DNA from: Icerya purchasi
Taxonomy: Eukaryota > Arthropoda > Insecta > Hemiptera > Monophlebidae
Reading direction: 5' to 3'
NCBI GenBank assembly: GCA_039619475.1
Contig: CM077116.1
Coordinates: forward strand, 296,836,464-296,900,463
Length of the DNA stretch: 64,000 nt
The notes below the pieces were generated by a model. It worked only from the letters and a program-made list of their open reading frames with translations. It was not told the DNA's origin and searched no databases. The position numbers and the translations under genes were made by a program. Below, in pieces: positions 34,081 through 46,588 of the stretch (the first letter of the stretch is position 1; each line of letters opens with the position of its first letter).

Positions 34081-35160
34081 AATAAGTTGTGGGTCCCGCA
34101 AGGCATACTGCCCGTCTGCGGGTGCCCAACACGCTTATCATCGTTTATTCAAGAAAAATGTGTAACAAAAGTTCTTTACTTATACTATTAACTTTCGTAC
34201 TTACAATTAGTGAGAAAACTATAAAATCTAAAAATAGAATAATAATATTAAAACAAGACTAAAATAGATGAAAACAAAGAAAAAAACTACTTATCGTTAT
34301 TCAATTTCATAACCACGAGTTCGATAAATATATTGGAATGGTCTATTCTCCGCCACAGCCAGTTCCCAGTTTATCTACTCTAATGTCACTCCGTGTTATC
34401 AATCAACCATTGCTTAATTAATAATTTCCAAGTTCCTATTTCTTTTTGCATTATAACTTCTGGGATTCGTTCTAGAAGCTTAATTAGAACTATTTCATCA
34501 ATATTATCAATCTTACTATTTATGCCTCTCGGTCGAATAAAATATACCTCCCTATTACTCCTCGTTGTCCTACTTCTTGTCATTGTAGCAATTGATCTAC
34601 TTGTGGTCTTATATTCAAGTAATCGGTGATAAAAGTAGTACATCCTTGGAGACATTTCATTTTTTTCTCTCCACCAGCTAATATTGCTGTTAACCTGATC
34701 TTTATTAGGTAATATTAATTCCGTTACTTTCTGACTTAATTCTCCTCCCCTCGTTCCTACGAATTCGTAACATAGCCTCCTATCCTTCATTCAATCATTT
34801 GAAAACTACCTCATTCCACAAAGCACGAGCTGTAGACATCATAGCAAACAACACTAACGTTACACACAGCTCGATTCACGAGAAGCACTACCTTACACCC
34901 TTTCTTACTCCTCCGAAAAGTCAGCTCTACCTCTGACTCTACGCACAAACCCTGTCCGGCAGGAAACGTATAACATAAAACGCTCGCTCGCACACTCATT
35001 TCTACACACACATAAATCTTTTATTGTACTAAATGTACCACCAGCATTCTTTTCCATTTTTATCCCTTATCAATAACGCTATCGGTTTATTAACGTAGTC
35101 GCAAATAATACTACCGCTGCGAATTATATTTATTTAAGTATATCGTTTTACTGTTAGCCG
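34046..35160 (-). mobile_element. CR1/L2-like LINE copy 3, internally deleted
   Basis: Poly-T at 34046-34075 (poly-A of the minus strand), the family 3' motif at about 34090-34130, then the ORF2 C-terminus (34386-34790; EMSPRMYYFYHRLLEY and RGINSKIDNIDE). It then jumps directly to GT-rich inter-ORF spacer (34811-35160). Nearly all of ORF2 is therefore deleted between about 34791 and 34811. Confidence 0.75.
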
Positions 35161-35412
35161 GATTTCCGGCTATCTGTAATTATAATAGTTTATTTAAATC
35201 TTCTTCAATACGTATATGAAGAATTCTATTTGAATAGCTTTGTAAGGTCGAAGAAATTCTGGCGTGGAGGGAGGAAGGGGAAATATTTTTCCCGGAGACC
35301 TGGGCAAGGGAAAAATTGATCCCGGCTGGTAGGGTAGTTCAGGCTGGAAGAGGAGAAGGTATATCAATATTCTTTAAGTGCTGGAGGTTGATGTTGGAGT
35401 GTAATAGTATTT

Positions 35413-35970
35413 CTAGTAGACGGAGGAGAGCACCATTAGACGGTAGGGTGGGGAATAAGGATCACGAAGTCCGAAAAGGAAAACTCTAAGAGAATCACGG
35501 AAAGAATGAAAGGATCTTTGAAAGTGCATGAGTGGAGAACCCAATAAGGATTGAAGGCTATGAGCGGGGGACGTGTGGTGCGCACCCAGTATCAATCGGA
35601 GACAAGAATTCTGCAGTGGATTCAAAATTTTAAGAAGGGATGAGGAAGCGGTAAAACATAATGAGCATTCGTAGGAGAAATGACTGAGAAAAATGGATTT
35701 AAAAAGTGTTAGAAGAAGCTTGGGAGAGTTATGGCTTTTGTAGAATAGATATTTAAATGCAGTGATATATTTACTGCGCTTCATTTTAACAGATAACGGG
35801 TAAGGGCGCCAGGATAATTTGCTATCAAAATTGATCCCAAGGAAAGTGGCTGTACTGCAAAATGTGATAAGGGAATTGTGTAAAAAAAGGGTTGGAATAG
35901 AAGGAGGTTTTTTTTGTCTATTAAAGTTTACACATTTAGTGTTGGATGGAGAAAAGGACAGCCCATGCAA
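35413..35970 (-). pseudogene. LINE ORF2 RT thumb region
   Basis: 185 open codons following the catalytic box. Reads LSFSPSNTKCVNFNR, TFLGINFDSKLSW and LGAHHTSPAHSL, typical of the region after FADD in I-like LINEs. The catalytic box itself, at about 36050, reads RLFIDDL in a different frame, with Ile replacing the usual Ala. Confidence 0.72.
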
Positions 35971-37237
35971 GCATGATCATTTGTCTAAGTTTGTTAACAC
36001 TTTTTGTAAAGTTTGTTGGGCATACGAAGGATTCGATAATATTAGGGAAATGTTCAGATCATCAATGAATAGACGGACAGTTACCGGAGGGGGATGCGTT
36101 CAACGATGTCGTTTATATATTAGGTAAAAAGGGTTGATCACTTTTTCCGATGTTTTAGTTAGTACCGAAATCAAAGAAATTGGCCTGTAGCTTGAAAGAA
36201 GAGTGGGGTCCTTGTCACGTTTGAGAATAGAGACTATAACAGTTTCTTTCCAGAATGACGGTATGCAGCCTTGAGTCCATATTTGATTATAGATTGTTAG
36301 AACGACGAAAGGGCCTGTGGTGACAACTGTTTTAACATCAGTAAATGAATTCCGTCGGCACCGGGGGCTGAATTTTTTAAGTGAAATTTTATTTGATAAT
36401 TGAGCTCGCTTATAATAATAGAGTTGCTGTATTCATTGGCGATATTATTAATAAATGTTATCGGGAATTTTTCTTTCCTAGTTTTATGCAATAGGAAATT
36501 TTAAGAGTAAACCGAAGACGACGATTCATGACTGAAGTGTGTGGAAAACACATTTGCCACCTCAGGCGGTTCAGCTATTGGATAGTTGTTTATTTCAATA
36601 GGTGAGATTGATGGAGTGGTAGAAATGCCGTTTATTAATTTAATTTCACCATGTGCTTTGAGTTATAGTAGAAACAAAGGCTGTCCATGCCTCCTGTTTT
36701 TTCCGGCGGATTACAAGCATGGGCTTTCCTAAAAGCAATGAGATTAGAGGCTAGGCGGGTAGATTTATATTTTCGGAGGGTTTTTTTTTCTTGCAGAAAT
36801 CGCTATATGAACTTCGCTGCACCACCAAGGGACACAACGTGGGGTTGGGAAGGGTCGAAATTTAGGAATAGGTACATTGGCAGCAGCAGTTAGTTTATCT
36901 GAATTGCACAGGAAGAAACGGAAGAGGCATGGTTCCAAGGAAAGAAGTGAAAATACTCCAGTTTGCTTTTTGATAATTGAATTTTGGGGACGGCGGATGA
37001 GAAATTGCATTGGTGTTGGGCGGAAAAGATATGAGGATGGAAAAATGATCGCTAGAGAAAGTTTTTTTTTTAAGAAGGCTAGATTCAACTTTAGGATAGG
37101 AAGAAGAGGAAATAAAAGCAAGATCAATAGTAAAGAACGAACCAGAGGAAACATCCAGGTGAGTTGGAGTAGGGGGTTTGAGTAACATATATGAATTTGG
37201 AGAGAACGTTTCCTCTTGAGTTATGGGTATTGGATCC

Positions 37238-37645
37238 CTAAAGGGGAGAGTGGCTGTTAAAATCTCTAAAAATCATGATAGGCACACAGGTGTAGAGAGC
37301 GCTAAGTTGGTAGGTGGATATGGAAATATTGGGAGAAATATATATGCTCATAATTGATATAAGTGATCCTGATAGTGACAAGAGGTATACGGATACAGCC
37401 GTTGACTGAAAGATATCTAGTGCTATGAGGGGGCTGTGGTGTATGGAATTATGAACCAATATCACAGTACCTCCGCTAGCTTTGGTTGCAATGGAATAGG
37501 GATTGTAGTATATTTGGTAGGATTTGATACAAGGGAGGTGATACTTTTTGAGGAAAGTTTCCTGCAGGCATACAATTGCTGGAGAATATTGAGAAATGAA
37601 AAATTCTAATTCGGCGAGACGAGGAAAAAACCTCTGCTGTTCCAC
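37238..37645 (-). pseudogene. LINE ORF2 endonuclease N-terminal part
   Basis: 135 codons with LEFFISQYSPAIVCLQETFL (active-site Glu in QETFL), SGGTVILVHNSI and IFRDFNSHSPL. The last is a degraded GDFNxH box with Gly replaced by Arg. The first residues before FFPRLAELEF are out of frame because of an indel in a T run. Confidence 0.7.
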
Positions 37646-37859
37646 TGAATAGTTAAAAAATTACAACTATTCGTTCGACACACGCTAGTTTGTTATACAG
37701 TAACAAAAAAAAAAAAAAAAAAAGGATCCTGAAACCGAGATTAGAATAAGAGTGCTTAAACATAAACGAACGATATACGCAATAAGTTCGACGCTTGGCA
37801 TGCTTAATGCTGACTCGCGAGTTACCGCCTCAACTCTTGGTCTAAAGCTGTTTTGCGAC

Positions 37860-39303
37860 CTTGTCGATAAGTTTTGTGAGCTTCGTCTTTAGTTTGGGAT
37901 CCTTGATGTGTGGTTTCAGGAGTTAATAATGGCAAGCAAATGGTTAGGATCTGTAGCGAATTTGTTGAAAGTGTGTAGCGGATCCTTAGAATTTAATGCC
38001 GCTTCTATGAAGGATATGAATTGCTTATGGGCCAGTAAGAAACGCAGAGAGGCACATTCGAAAAGTTCCTTAAGCCAGATAATACTAGTTGGCTGCTGTT
38101 GGACGGCCTTACTATCATTACTCAAATCCATAGGCTGAACTGCGTCATCTCTATGTAACTTGGATTCATCAGTATCACGGTCCATAGGAAGATATGCGGG
38201 AGCCTGTGCAGTTTCCGTTGCTGCTGCGCTAGCTAATGTGGGATCCTCTGATTCATAATTTTTCCATTTCTTGTAGGTCGGCGGAGTTGATGTTGGAGAC
38301 GGAAGTACGCTGAGACCTTGTGCTACGGTGTGGGTTGTGGAAACACTTCGTGCAGGTCATTTAGTAGCTGAAGGTAACGTGTTGTGCTTTAACCTCTACG
38401 CATGATGTCCGTCACGATTTCTGATATAGAGGAGTTCGAGGGGTCCGGTAGTTGGTGGGAAGAAGAAGATAGTGGGACAGCTGGCGTGAGATCGGAATTG
38501 GATGTATTACAATATGGACACGCATAGGTCGGTAGCTGGAGGAAAATACGATATTCTCTGAACCTAAAGGAAATAAAGTAACTTTCTGGAATATCTGTAC
38601 ACACGGTATCCTGTACGTATATTTGCCTTCTCCAACTAATGACGTGCGAGATTCTTCATCAGCGGAACTCGCTCAGGACAAAAATATTGCAGAGACAATT
38701 TTCAATCGCAGGCTGTTTGTTAAATGCGTTTGAATGACTTCATTCGGAATTATCGGGGAGACATTCGAAAGCAGCAGTTTCTACGAAGGGTTTTTAAGTC
38801 TTATTGCCTTGACCTGTCGATTATTCAGCTAGATGGTTCCGTCGGTTTTCATGATATTGTCGGTTATACTTTTAGAAGATAGGAATATCATAATGCGGTT
38901 CAAACTTATTTTCGATGCGGCGATAATATTGCGCGCGTCTCCAACCTTACGCTTTAAAACCAGTAAATAATACTTTAATTCAGTTTTCAGCAGAGCGGGA
39001 AATATTATTCCCGGTTCATCGGTAGGATGCTGTAAGTTTGTAACAGGAGAGATCGGTGATTTTAATTTCATTTTGTATTCGGAGAATATTGCGACGGGTT
39101 GGCGTGTTATCAGTTTGATTTTGAATATTGTTAGCGCACGTGGTGTTTTTAAGCAACGTGTTAGTAGTAGTAAGATTAGAGACAGTCTTACTTATCGAAA
39201 GCGATAAACCGGTCTTGACGGGCGAGCTGCTGCTGTCAGTATTGTTGGTGGTAGCGGGGTCCGTATTGCTGACGGCAGACGCTGGTTGCGGGAAGGAGAT
39301 CAT
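37860..39303 (-). pseudogene. LINE ORF1 (gag-like), frameshifted
   Basis: Three open pieces in different frames: 39016-39303 (Ser/Thr/Asn-rich N-terminus), 38829-39071 and 37916-38185. The last (SIIWLKELFECASLRFLLAH) aligns in character with the C-terminal domain of the gag at 55113-56192. The middle piece near 38389-38604 includes YRIFLQLPTYACPYC, a degraded zinc-knuckle entry (CX2C). Overall an ORF1 of the I-like type, not functional. Confidence 0.6.
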
Positions 39304-39399
39304 TGCTGATTACGCCTCGTACTGTTAAATGCACACACAAACTCCGTTTGATAATAAATGAGATAAAAGAACGTTAATTGAATTCACAGACTACAACGC

Positions 39400-41234
39400 A
39401 GAAATTACGATTTTACGCGATGATTCCTCTTCCATTGATAGGAAAACATGAATTGGAGAAAGGTGACTTGTAGAAGGATTTCTAGTTAGCGGTTTGGATT
39501 TTCTTGGCTACATTCGGTAACTCATGAGAAAGTAATATTATCCGACAGGACATCCGGCTGTGATAGTTGAGCGAGCAAGACAGTCATATCACTACTTGTA
39601 ATTTCAACATGACTCGGCACCCAAAGAAAGTCAATAGAACTGTCTGAGAATGAGAAATAAGGATAGAATGCGCGGAATAGTAGTCAAAAGATGGAGATGC
39701 ATGAAGAGGAGATACAGTCAAGAATACTTTTACTGTCAGAAAACCAAAGGAAAAATTCAGGTTAGGAAGAGAAAGAATGAATTCAATAGCCTGCAATCAC
39801 GCCAGTGTTTCTGCATAGTAAATTGAACATAATGTAGATAATTTAAGTAGAATGGTGATAGATAGTTATCCTCCTCGTGTTTCACCTATGATCCGTCAGC
39901 AAAAATGAGAGTGTAGTTAGAAAAAAGTAGATGTTACTAAGTGACTGAATTCATTACTTATTGTGGAAGAAGAAAAAGATCTCATATTGAACGATAAAAG
40001 AAGCAGGTTTTAGAAAATGCATAATGTCCGAAAACTGAAAATAAAAAAACAGGTGTTTATTAAAGGAGAGGTAACAAGAAGAGGGAATTTAATTAGACGA
40101 GCAGAAACATGACGGAGAATAGGGATTTTGTTGACGGTAAAACGCCAATCTTGTAACAAGAATTAATATGAATGAATAAAGTTATTTGATGAGACAAGAA
40201 GATGCTTAATAAGAAATCTTTTATTCGGATTCTTTCTTTTTTCCATGCCATCCATATTCATTTGCTATGAGTTTGTGGCCATTCTAACATCTTCGGTAAT
40301 AAAGCGGCTAATTCTTTGGCTCGGGTTGCTACTTTTCTTTCCCCCATTTTTTGGGAACGCTAACGAAGAGCAACAGCCCAATCAACCAAGGAATCTAATT
40401 AATAGCTCAAAATAAGCATAACATGTCGGATTTTAATCTGGTGCGAGATTAAATGAATGAAAGAAGCTAGGATAGGAACAACCGACAAAGAAGGAAAAGA
40501 GAGAACTTAAGAGTCCGTTGTATGGAGTAGGAAGACCAAGATCCGAAAGCTGAGAATAGAAGGGAGAACGTTCTGAAGAAAGTAAGGGACATTCGAAGAA
40601 GACATGATTGACATCACACAGAAAAAAGGAATCTTCTGGGTGATGAGGACACCGCGGAAAAGAGACGAGGGAAAAACGAAAAAGTGACGGACGGAGAAAG
40701 GTATGACCGAAACGAAGACGACATATGGCAGTGATCAGGGGACGACAAAGAGAAAGAAACTTATCAAATCAACTGGTGTCAAAGAAGGTAGGGGCTGGAC
40801 GGAAAGATAAAAGTAATTCGGATTGGAGAAAAGGGAGAAATAAATATCCTTCATAGAATAAAGACGATGAATTTAATGTAAGAGAGGCAATTTAAGAAGT
40901 ACAGATGTTGAAGAGAATGGGACTAGGACAGGAACCCTGAGGAAGGCAACGAAAAACTTTTCTTGAAGCGGAATAGCATGAAGAAGTGAATAGGTGTACA
41001 ATCCGGTTTTGGAAGAGACTAATAATAAGGGTAACAACATGGACTGTAAGCAATGGCAGCATTACATTTCTGAGAGTAGGGAGGTGAACATTATCAAATG
41101 CACTGGAAACATCAATAATGGCTGCGATAGTAAAATTTTTGTTTATATAGGAATTATAAATATCAGAAAGGAAAACACTAATGCAATCGGGAGGACCAAG
41201 ACAGGGACGGAAACCGAACATGTTGTTAGGAATT
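39400..41234 (-). mobile_element. Scrambled remnants of an RNase H-family LINE
   Basis: Two minus-strand pieces. 41234-40380 has RT NNMFGFRPCLGPPDC, DVSSAFDNVHLP and CLPQGSCPSP (40892-41221). It then passes directly to the C-terminal zinc-like region (LRFGHTFLRPSLFRFSL, CDVNHVFFECPLLSSE), so the RT end and RNase H are deleted. 40230-39400 has a linker (LQDWRFTVNK) and RNase H (DFLWVPSHVEITSSD). The order shows they are separate fragments or a rearrangement. The 41234 end is where the next element is inserted; the upstream residues continue at 44740. Confidence 0.7.
41227..41234. repeat. Target-site duplication TAGGAATT, left copy
   Basis: Lies between the older LINE and the poly-T of the inserted one. 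The partner is at 44733-44740. Joining the flanks restores the RT sequence EHNNLIPNNMFGFR of the older copy. Confidence 0.8.
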
Positions 41235-44200
41235 TTTTTTTTTTTTTTTTTTTTTTTAATATTTACTATGGGTTCGTCAGCGAGGACATTAGCCCAAGAA
41301 ATGGGAATAGAGAAAAAATCAGATTTTTATGAGGCGTGAAACATTCAACAAGAATGTATCAAGCGCCTGGATGACAGAAGGAGAAGGAAGGGAAAGAATA
41401 AATGCAGCACAATAGGGAGTAGGAACATTGTTTGATAAGAGAGAGGAGTAAAAGGAAGATTGTTCAGATGAAAGTGATGAACATTCGAACATTATGTGAT
41501 CAGGATCACATACATGTTGACTGTTAAGAGGATGTAATGGACAATACGGAGATGCCGCGAGAGAGAATCGGAAAAGCGACGAGGGAAGCCAGCTGTGCCC
41601 AAAGCGGAGGCGGCATATTGCCGAGATGCTGGAGCGACGCATAAAAGGGAAGTCAAGAAACCAGGAACAGAAAGGAAGAGAAGGCTGGATGGACAAGTAA
41701 AAGGAATCCGGGTTTGAGAATGAGGAGTAGTAGGAGTTAAACCATAATTGGTTGTGCGCTGCAGAGGACAGAAGATTAATATTGACGGATGGAAAAGTAG
41801 TAAGGAACCTGCCGGAAGAAGAAGCTCGCCGAGCTAATAAGTCAACTGACTCATTTCCTTCTATTCCAGAATGGCTAGGGATCCAAAGGAAATTAACCTC
41901 GATTGCACAAAAAAGAAAGAGGTCATGGATCAAGGAACGTATAAAAAGGATTACATAATCAGTAGAGTGGGGAGGCAGAGGAGATGCAACAGCCTGTAGC
42001 ACGCTTTGAGAGTCTGATAGAATAAGGAAATTACGAGAGACCTTCGAAGATCTGATGAAGAAAAGTGCATGGAGGATAGCAATAGACTCGGCACAGAAAG
42101 TCGAACAGAAGGAAGGAAGTTTAAAGGACTCAGAGTGATTTAATGAAGGACAAAGAAAGGCTGCACCAACTCCACTTGGGCTCTTGGAACCGTCCGTGTA
42201 GATTGTAACGTGGTTAGAATAGTGGGAGTTTAAGGTATGTAAAAATTCCGATCTAACGGCGTGATGCAGAACGGCTGTAGGGGGAGCAGAAGAGTAAAAG
42301 CAATTAATTGGATGAAGAAAGGAGGAAAAGTTAAAAGAAAAATATGGGAGCTTATCGCAAGTGTGAATGTATGGTAAAAATTGAAGGAGTCGAGTAGAAA
42401 TAAGAGACAGAATTGGTGTTTTATTGGCACTAAATCGCCAATCCTGTAGAATGAGGGAATAAGAAGGAATAAGTGAGGAAGAGGAGATAGGAAGACGTTT
42501 AATAAGGAAGCGGTAGCCCAAATAGGAACGCCGAATAAAGAGTGGAGGAATGTGGGTTTCCGCTTGAATAGCAGGGATAGGAGAAGATTTCTGAGCTCCA
42601 AGACAGAGGCGGAGGCAAGTATTTTGGACGCGATCGAGCTTGGAGAGCAAAGACCTGGAAGAGTTACCATAAATAAAACAGCAATAATCTAGAATAGAAC
42701 GGATACAGGATTTGTAGAACATGAGCAAAATGCACGGATCACCTCCCCAGTTCGTATGTGAAAGGGACTTAATAAGGTTGAGCCTTTTTAGTGATGACAC
42801 ATATATATAGTTAATATGCTTGTGGAACGAAAGACGGCTATCCAAAAATACTCCTAAGTAACGGAAATGGTTAGCCAGGGGGATCGGATTACTATTTAAG
42901 GAAAGACTAACTAAGTAGGGGTCAAAAGGACGAAGAGTAAAGACAACAGCAGAGGATTTCGTTGGAGAGATAGACAGATGAATATTAGATAAAGCGCTTT
43001 CCAAAATCGTTAAGTAATGTTGCAGCTGGGAATTAGCGGTGGAGATACTACGATGGGTGGAGTAAATGAGGATGTCGTCAGCAAAAAAAAGGGAAGAGGA
43101 GATTGTTGACAGAGAAGCAGTTTTTATAAGGTAAATGTTAAAAAGGGTTGGACTTAGACAAGAGCCCTGCGGTAGTCCACGAAAGACCAGTCTAGAAATA
43201 GGTTCGAGCGGAGAAGAGAGAAAGATAGTCCTAGATTGGAAAAGGCTAATGACAAGAGCAGAGAAGAAGGGTGGAATATTCAAGGAGAGCATGGAATCGA
43301 ATAGGGTGGGAAGGTGGACATTATCGAAGGCAGCAGAGACATCGACGAAGGAAGCAATGAGGAATTTTTTGTTGATAAAAGATAAATACACATCTGACAA
43401 GAAAGTACTGATACAATCGGGAGGGCCGCGTCCAGGGCGAAATCCAAACATATTATTTGGCAATACTTTATGTGCTCAAGCCACCAAATTAGCCGTCTAT
43501 TAATTATACTTTCAAACAGCTTTCTGGCACAGGGAGCAAGTGAGATTGGTCGAAGAGAGGAGGAGTTAGGTTTTGGGATCGGGACAACAATGAAAATATT
43601 CCAAACAGATGGAGTAGAACCAGACGAGAGAAATGAATTGAATAAATTTAAGAGGAAACGAAGAGCGGAATCAGAGAGACTTTTTAGTACGAGAAAGGGA
43701 ATTCCGTCTTTACCAGGAGAAGAATTAGAAGAATTACGTAAGGCAGCTTCCAATTCAGTGTAGGTAAAAGGAGTGAGTAGGAAATGAGAGGAGGTGAGGG
43801 GAACCGGGATGCGACAGGATTCTTGAAAGCTAGGAACGTAACAAGGAGCTAAGGAATTCATAAATGGAATTAATTTGTCCGGAGACAGGATATGATTTGA
43901 AAGATGTTGAGCTGAAGAAGATTTGAAAGTCTTCGCCATTTTCCAAATGTGAGTGAGAGGAGTGGAACGGGAGAAAGCGGAGCAGAAATTTCTCCACGAG
44001 TTCTTTTTTGCCGTTTTAAGAGTATGCCTAGCTTTGGCATTGGTACTTTTGTGAGCGAGAAAATTGGAGAGATTAGGACAGGAACGGAATGTTCTAAAGG
44101 TGGATAAACTTCGATCAAAGGCAACTTTGCACTCTTGGTTCCACCACACAGAGGAAACAAATTTGGACCTTTTATGTGTAGGAAGCTGAGCAGGAGGAGA

Positions 44201-44732
44201 AGAAAGAGTTAAGGCGTTGGAAATAGATTCCATAAAAAGGTCGTATTGAGAAGATGGATTTAAATGCGAAGGAATTAGAGACAGTGAAGAGTCAACGTAG
44301 GAACGAAAGATGGGCCAGTCTATCTTAGAGAGAACCCATCTATGAGATTGAGTAGGATTATTCAGAGTAGAATGAGAAAACTGATTTAAGGAAATGATGA
44401 TGGGAACATGGTCGCTTCCAAAAGTTCCATCCAGAGTGTTCCATGAGCAGCTAAAACCAAGATTGGGAGATGTAAAAGATAGATCAATGGAACTAGGAGC
44501 TAGAGGGTTGCTGACACAGGTGGATGTACCGTCATTAAGGAGAAATAGATCATTTTGAAGAATGACATTTTCTAGGATTGCACCATTATTATTATAGTTA
44601 GTGCAACCCCAGAAAGGTGAGTGAGCATTCCAGTCTCCGCCTATAATAAAGGGAGTCGAAAGAGAGTTAATGAAAGTAGGAAACGGAAAATCGCGTAAAT
44701 CAAAATTAGGAGGGAAATAAGCGGAGATGATG
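41235..44732 (-). mobile_element. RNase H-family LINE inserted in a relative, 5'-truncated
   Basis: Minus strand with poly-A (plus poly-T at 41235-41259). Contains the endonuclease end (about 44732-44300, GGDWNAHSPFWG and GSDHVPIIISL), linker and RT start (43500-44233), and RT plus RNase H (41319-43463). It is truncated at the 5' end inside the endonuclease and flanked by the 8-bp duplication TAGGAATT. A frameshift near 43467 splits ORF2. Confidence 0.85.
41319..43463 (-). pseudogene. LINE ORF2: reverse transcriptase plus RNase H
   Basis: A 714-codon frame, the longest clean pol segment of this family. RT motifs are NMFGFRPGRGPPDC, FVDVSAAFDNVHLP, GLPQGSCLSPTLFN and FFADDILIYS (catalytic Asp pair intact). 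Then come VFLDSRLSFHKH and a linker. RNase H has IYTDGSKSPSGVG (first Asp), FCAESIAILHAL (Glu), LILSDSQSVLQA (Asp) and FLWIPSHSGIEGNESVD. The C-terminus holds LRFGHSWLP and a Cys-His pattern ending DPDHIMFECSSL. Similar RNase H-bearing pol genes are known from the I group. The upstream part of ORF2 is in another frame. Confidence 0.86.
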
Positions 44733-44733
44733 T
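43464..44733 (-). pseudogene. LINE ORF2: endonuclease end, linker and RT entry
   Basis: Reads down from 44733. GGDWNAHSPFWG and GTFGSDHVPIIIS close the endonuclease. The stretch SSVWWNQECKVAFDRSL through KKNSWRNFCSAFSRS is the linker. SSPGKDGIPFLVLKSL, SVWNIFIVVPIPK and LRPISLAPCARKLFE are the first RT motifs. The frame is lost after LIWWLEHIK, and the correct continuation (NNMFGFRP) is in the 41319-43463 frame. Confidence 0.78.
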
Positions 44734-44740
44734 AGGAATT
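44733..44740. repeat. Target-site duplication TAGGAATT, right copy
   Basis: Partner of 41227-41234. Beyond it the older LINE continues (minus-strand NKRLVWFLEHNN at 44741-44794). Confidence 0.8.
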
Positions 44741-44794
44741 AAGTTATTGTGTTCGAGAAACCAGACAAGCCGTTTATTTGACATGTTCTCAGAG
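44741..44794 (-). mobile_element. Short piece of the older RNase H-family LINE between two insertions
   Basis: Reads ENMSNKRLVWFLEHNNLI, the RT segment joining the part at 45870-45990 to the part at 41234. It is trapped between the 41235-44732 insertion and the CR1-like insertion at 44795. Confidence 0.7.
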
Positions 44795-45883
44795 TTTTTT
44801 TTTTTTTTTTTTTTTTTATTTTTAAATAAGAAAGTTGTGGGTCTCACAAGGCAATTTTGCCTGTTTCGTGAGTTCCCGTCACCCTCATTATCGTTTATTT
44901 GACATAAATTTACAATTTACTAATAACATTTCAATACATCTAAAATAATATTTCTTATCACTATAGTAATTTAATTAATTTAGTACAGTAACTTCTTATG
45001 ACTACACACTTAGCACCTACACATCACCAACCAGTCACACTCAGAATAATCATTCCCACTAATGTAAAAGAAAGAAGATCTTTTCCGCTACATTATTGAA
45101 AATCATCTACATGCACCTGTTGTAGTTCCTGTGCTGAGCAAAGAGAAATTTAGGAACCTAATTTACGAAATAAAGAAGTCACCGACATGGTAGTACAAAT
45201 AGAAGAATCCTCGAAAGTGTCTTAATCTGCACACCAATCTATCAGCCATTTTTTTACGTCTTCCTTCCACACACCTAATCTTTTCTCCTTTAATATATTA
45301 CTTGGAATTTCCCGTAGTAATTTAATTAGTACTGTCTGCTGTGTATTATCAATCCTTAAATTGGTCCCCCTTGGTTGAATAAAGTATTTTGTATTTCGAT
45401 CTCTCGTAACTCTAATTTTAGGTCTTGATGGTATTCTGATATTATTGGTTTTGAGCTCCAATAATCTATAATAATAATAATACATTTTTGGCGACATCAC
45501 ATTGTTTACCTTCCACCATGATGATGTTGAATTATTATGCCCCCCATGAGGAAGCAGTAATTTTAAACATCTTTTCTGCAATTTCGCTATCTTGTTAAGT
45601 TGTGATTTCTTCGCTTCTCCCCATATTTGAATACCATATAATATCCTAGACATTATCATTGCGTTAAAAAAGATTTTTAGTGTTTCATATGGAAGTACTT
45701 GTTTCATCTTATATAATGCTGGAATGGTCTGTCTGATTTTTACACATAAATTTTGTATATGTTTTTTCCAATTCATATTGCTATCTATAAAAACCCCTAA
45801 ATATTTAAAATCCTTCACCTTTTCTAATGGTTTACATGCGCAAACTGGACTGTTGTTCCTTAAATATAAATCATGGACACATT
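44795..45883 (-). mobile_element. CR1/L2-like LINE copy 4, 5'-truncated
   Basis: Poly-T at 44795-44818, the 3' motif with GTGGGTCTCACAAGG and GTGAGTTCCC, and 3' UTR. Then the last 198 residues of ORF2 (45222-45818): FKYLGVFIDSNMNWKKHI, MSRILYGIQIWGEAKK, VMSPKMYYYYYRLLEL and RGTNLRIDNT. The frame is open to TGC GCA GAT and stop at 45222. Close relative of the copy at 57813. Truncated just upstream of FKYLG. Confidence 0.85.
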
Positions 45884-46351
45884 CGCTTCCTTAAACAAGG
45901 AGCAAGTGAGATGGACGAAAAGAAGCGAACTTTTTCTTTGGTATGGGTATAACGATAAAAGCATTCCAAGAAGGAGGAAGGGAAGTTTCTTCTTTCTTTT
46001 CAAAAAAATCCCATCTTTTAATTTCTTGCCGCTGTGTAAAAACTTCCATACACTTCCTCTTTTTCTAATAATCACTTCTTTCATTTGTCTCTTCAACCTA
46101 GTATTCTTTCTGATCATGGTTCCTTCTGTTTCTTTCCACGCTTTTTTGTTATCTCCATTATGCGTTTACGTTTTAATTATTCCTTGCCACCTTTCTCCCC
46201 CTTTCGCTTCTCATTAGCCTCTTCCCCATGTTGTTCTTCCCATTTAAATGATACGGGTGATGCTAATCACTTGACTGCCCAGCTCTCTCGGTGCAGTGTT
46301 TTAGCTTTGTTCTCCCATTTGCTTAGGATTGGGCTTCCTGCTCTTTATTGA
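45870..46351. mobile_element. RNase H-family LINE fragments in opposite orientations
   Basis: 45870-45990 on the minus strand reads SWNAFIVIPIPKKKFASFRP, an RT fragment belonging with 44741-44794. 46130-46351 on the plus strand reads ISIMRLRFNYSLPPFSPFRF then DANHLTAQLSRCSVLAL, the C-terminal region of a related pol ending in TGA. The stretch between (45990-46130) is coding-like but not placed. Together they are debris from at least two elements. Confidence 0.6.
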
Positions 46352-46588
46352 GTCCGTGTTTTTTTGTTTTTTTTTTTATTAAATTTTATTTATGGTCGCT
46401 ACATGACATCTTGGCCTTCAGCGACCTCGAAATTTACATTCGGTTCTTAAAGATTACGTATAATACATCCTTTACATTTACAAAAGTTATTTCAGTATTA
46501 CTTAACAAGCAAAGAAAAGAAAAGAAAAGAAAAAAAAAAAAGGAAAAGAAAAGAAAACAAAAGGGTCACGCGAGTTGTACATGAAAAT

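Larger units (their letters stand above)
35170..39310 (-). mobile_element. RNase H-family LINE with gag and pol, deleted and frameshifted
   Basis: Minus strand, 5' to 3'. Gag pieces lie at 39303-37860, a poly-T tract at 37723-37704, and ORF2 from about 37670. ORF2 has the opening TIQWNSRGFF, a frameshift at the T run near 37630, PAIVCLQETFLK, the endonuclease His-Asp box SSDHFSILIS near 37060, the linker VPWWCSEV, and the RT start NSAPGADGIHLL and SYRPISLISVL. It then jumps straight to RLFIDDLNIS and the RT thumb (35413-35970). The RT core boxes (QFGFR, FD...AFD, PQGS) are deleted near 36120. No RNase H is left at the 3' side. Confidence 0.78.
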
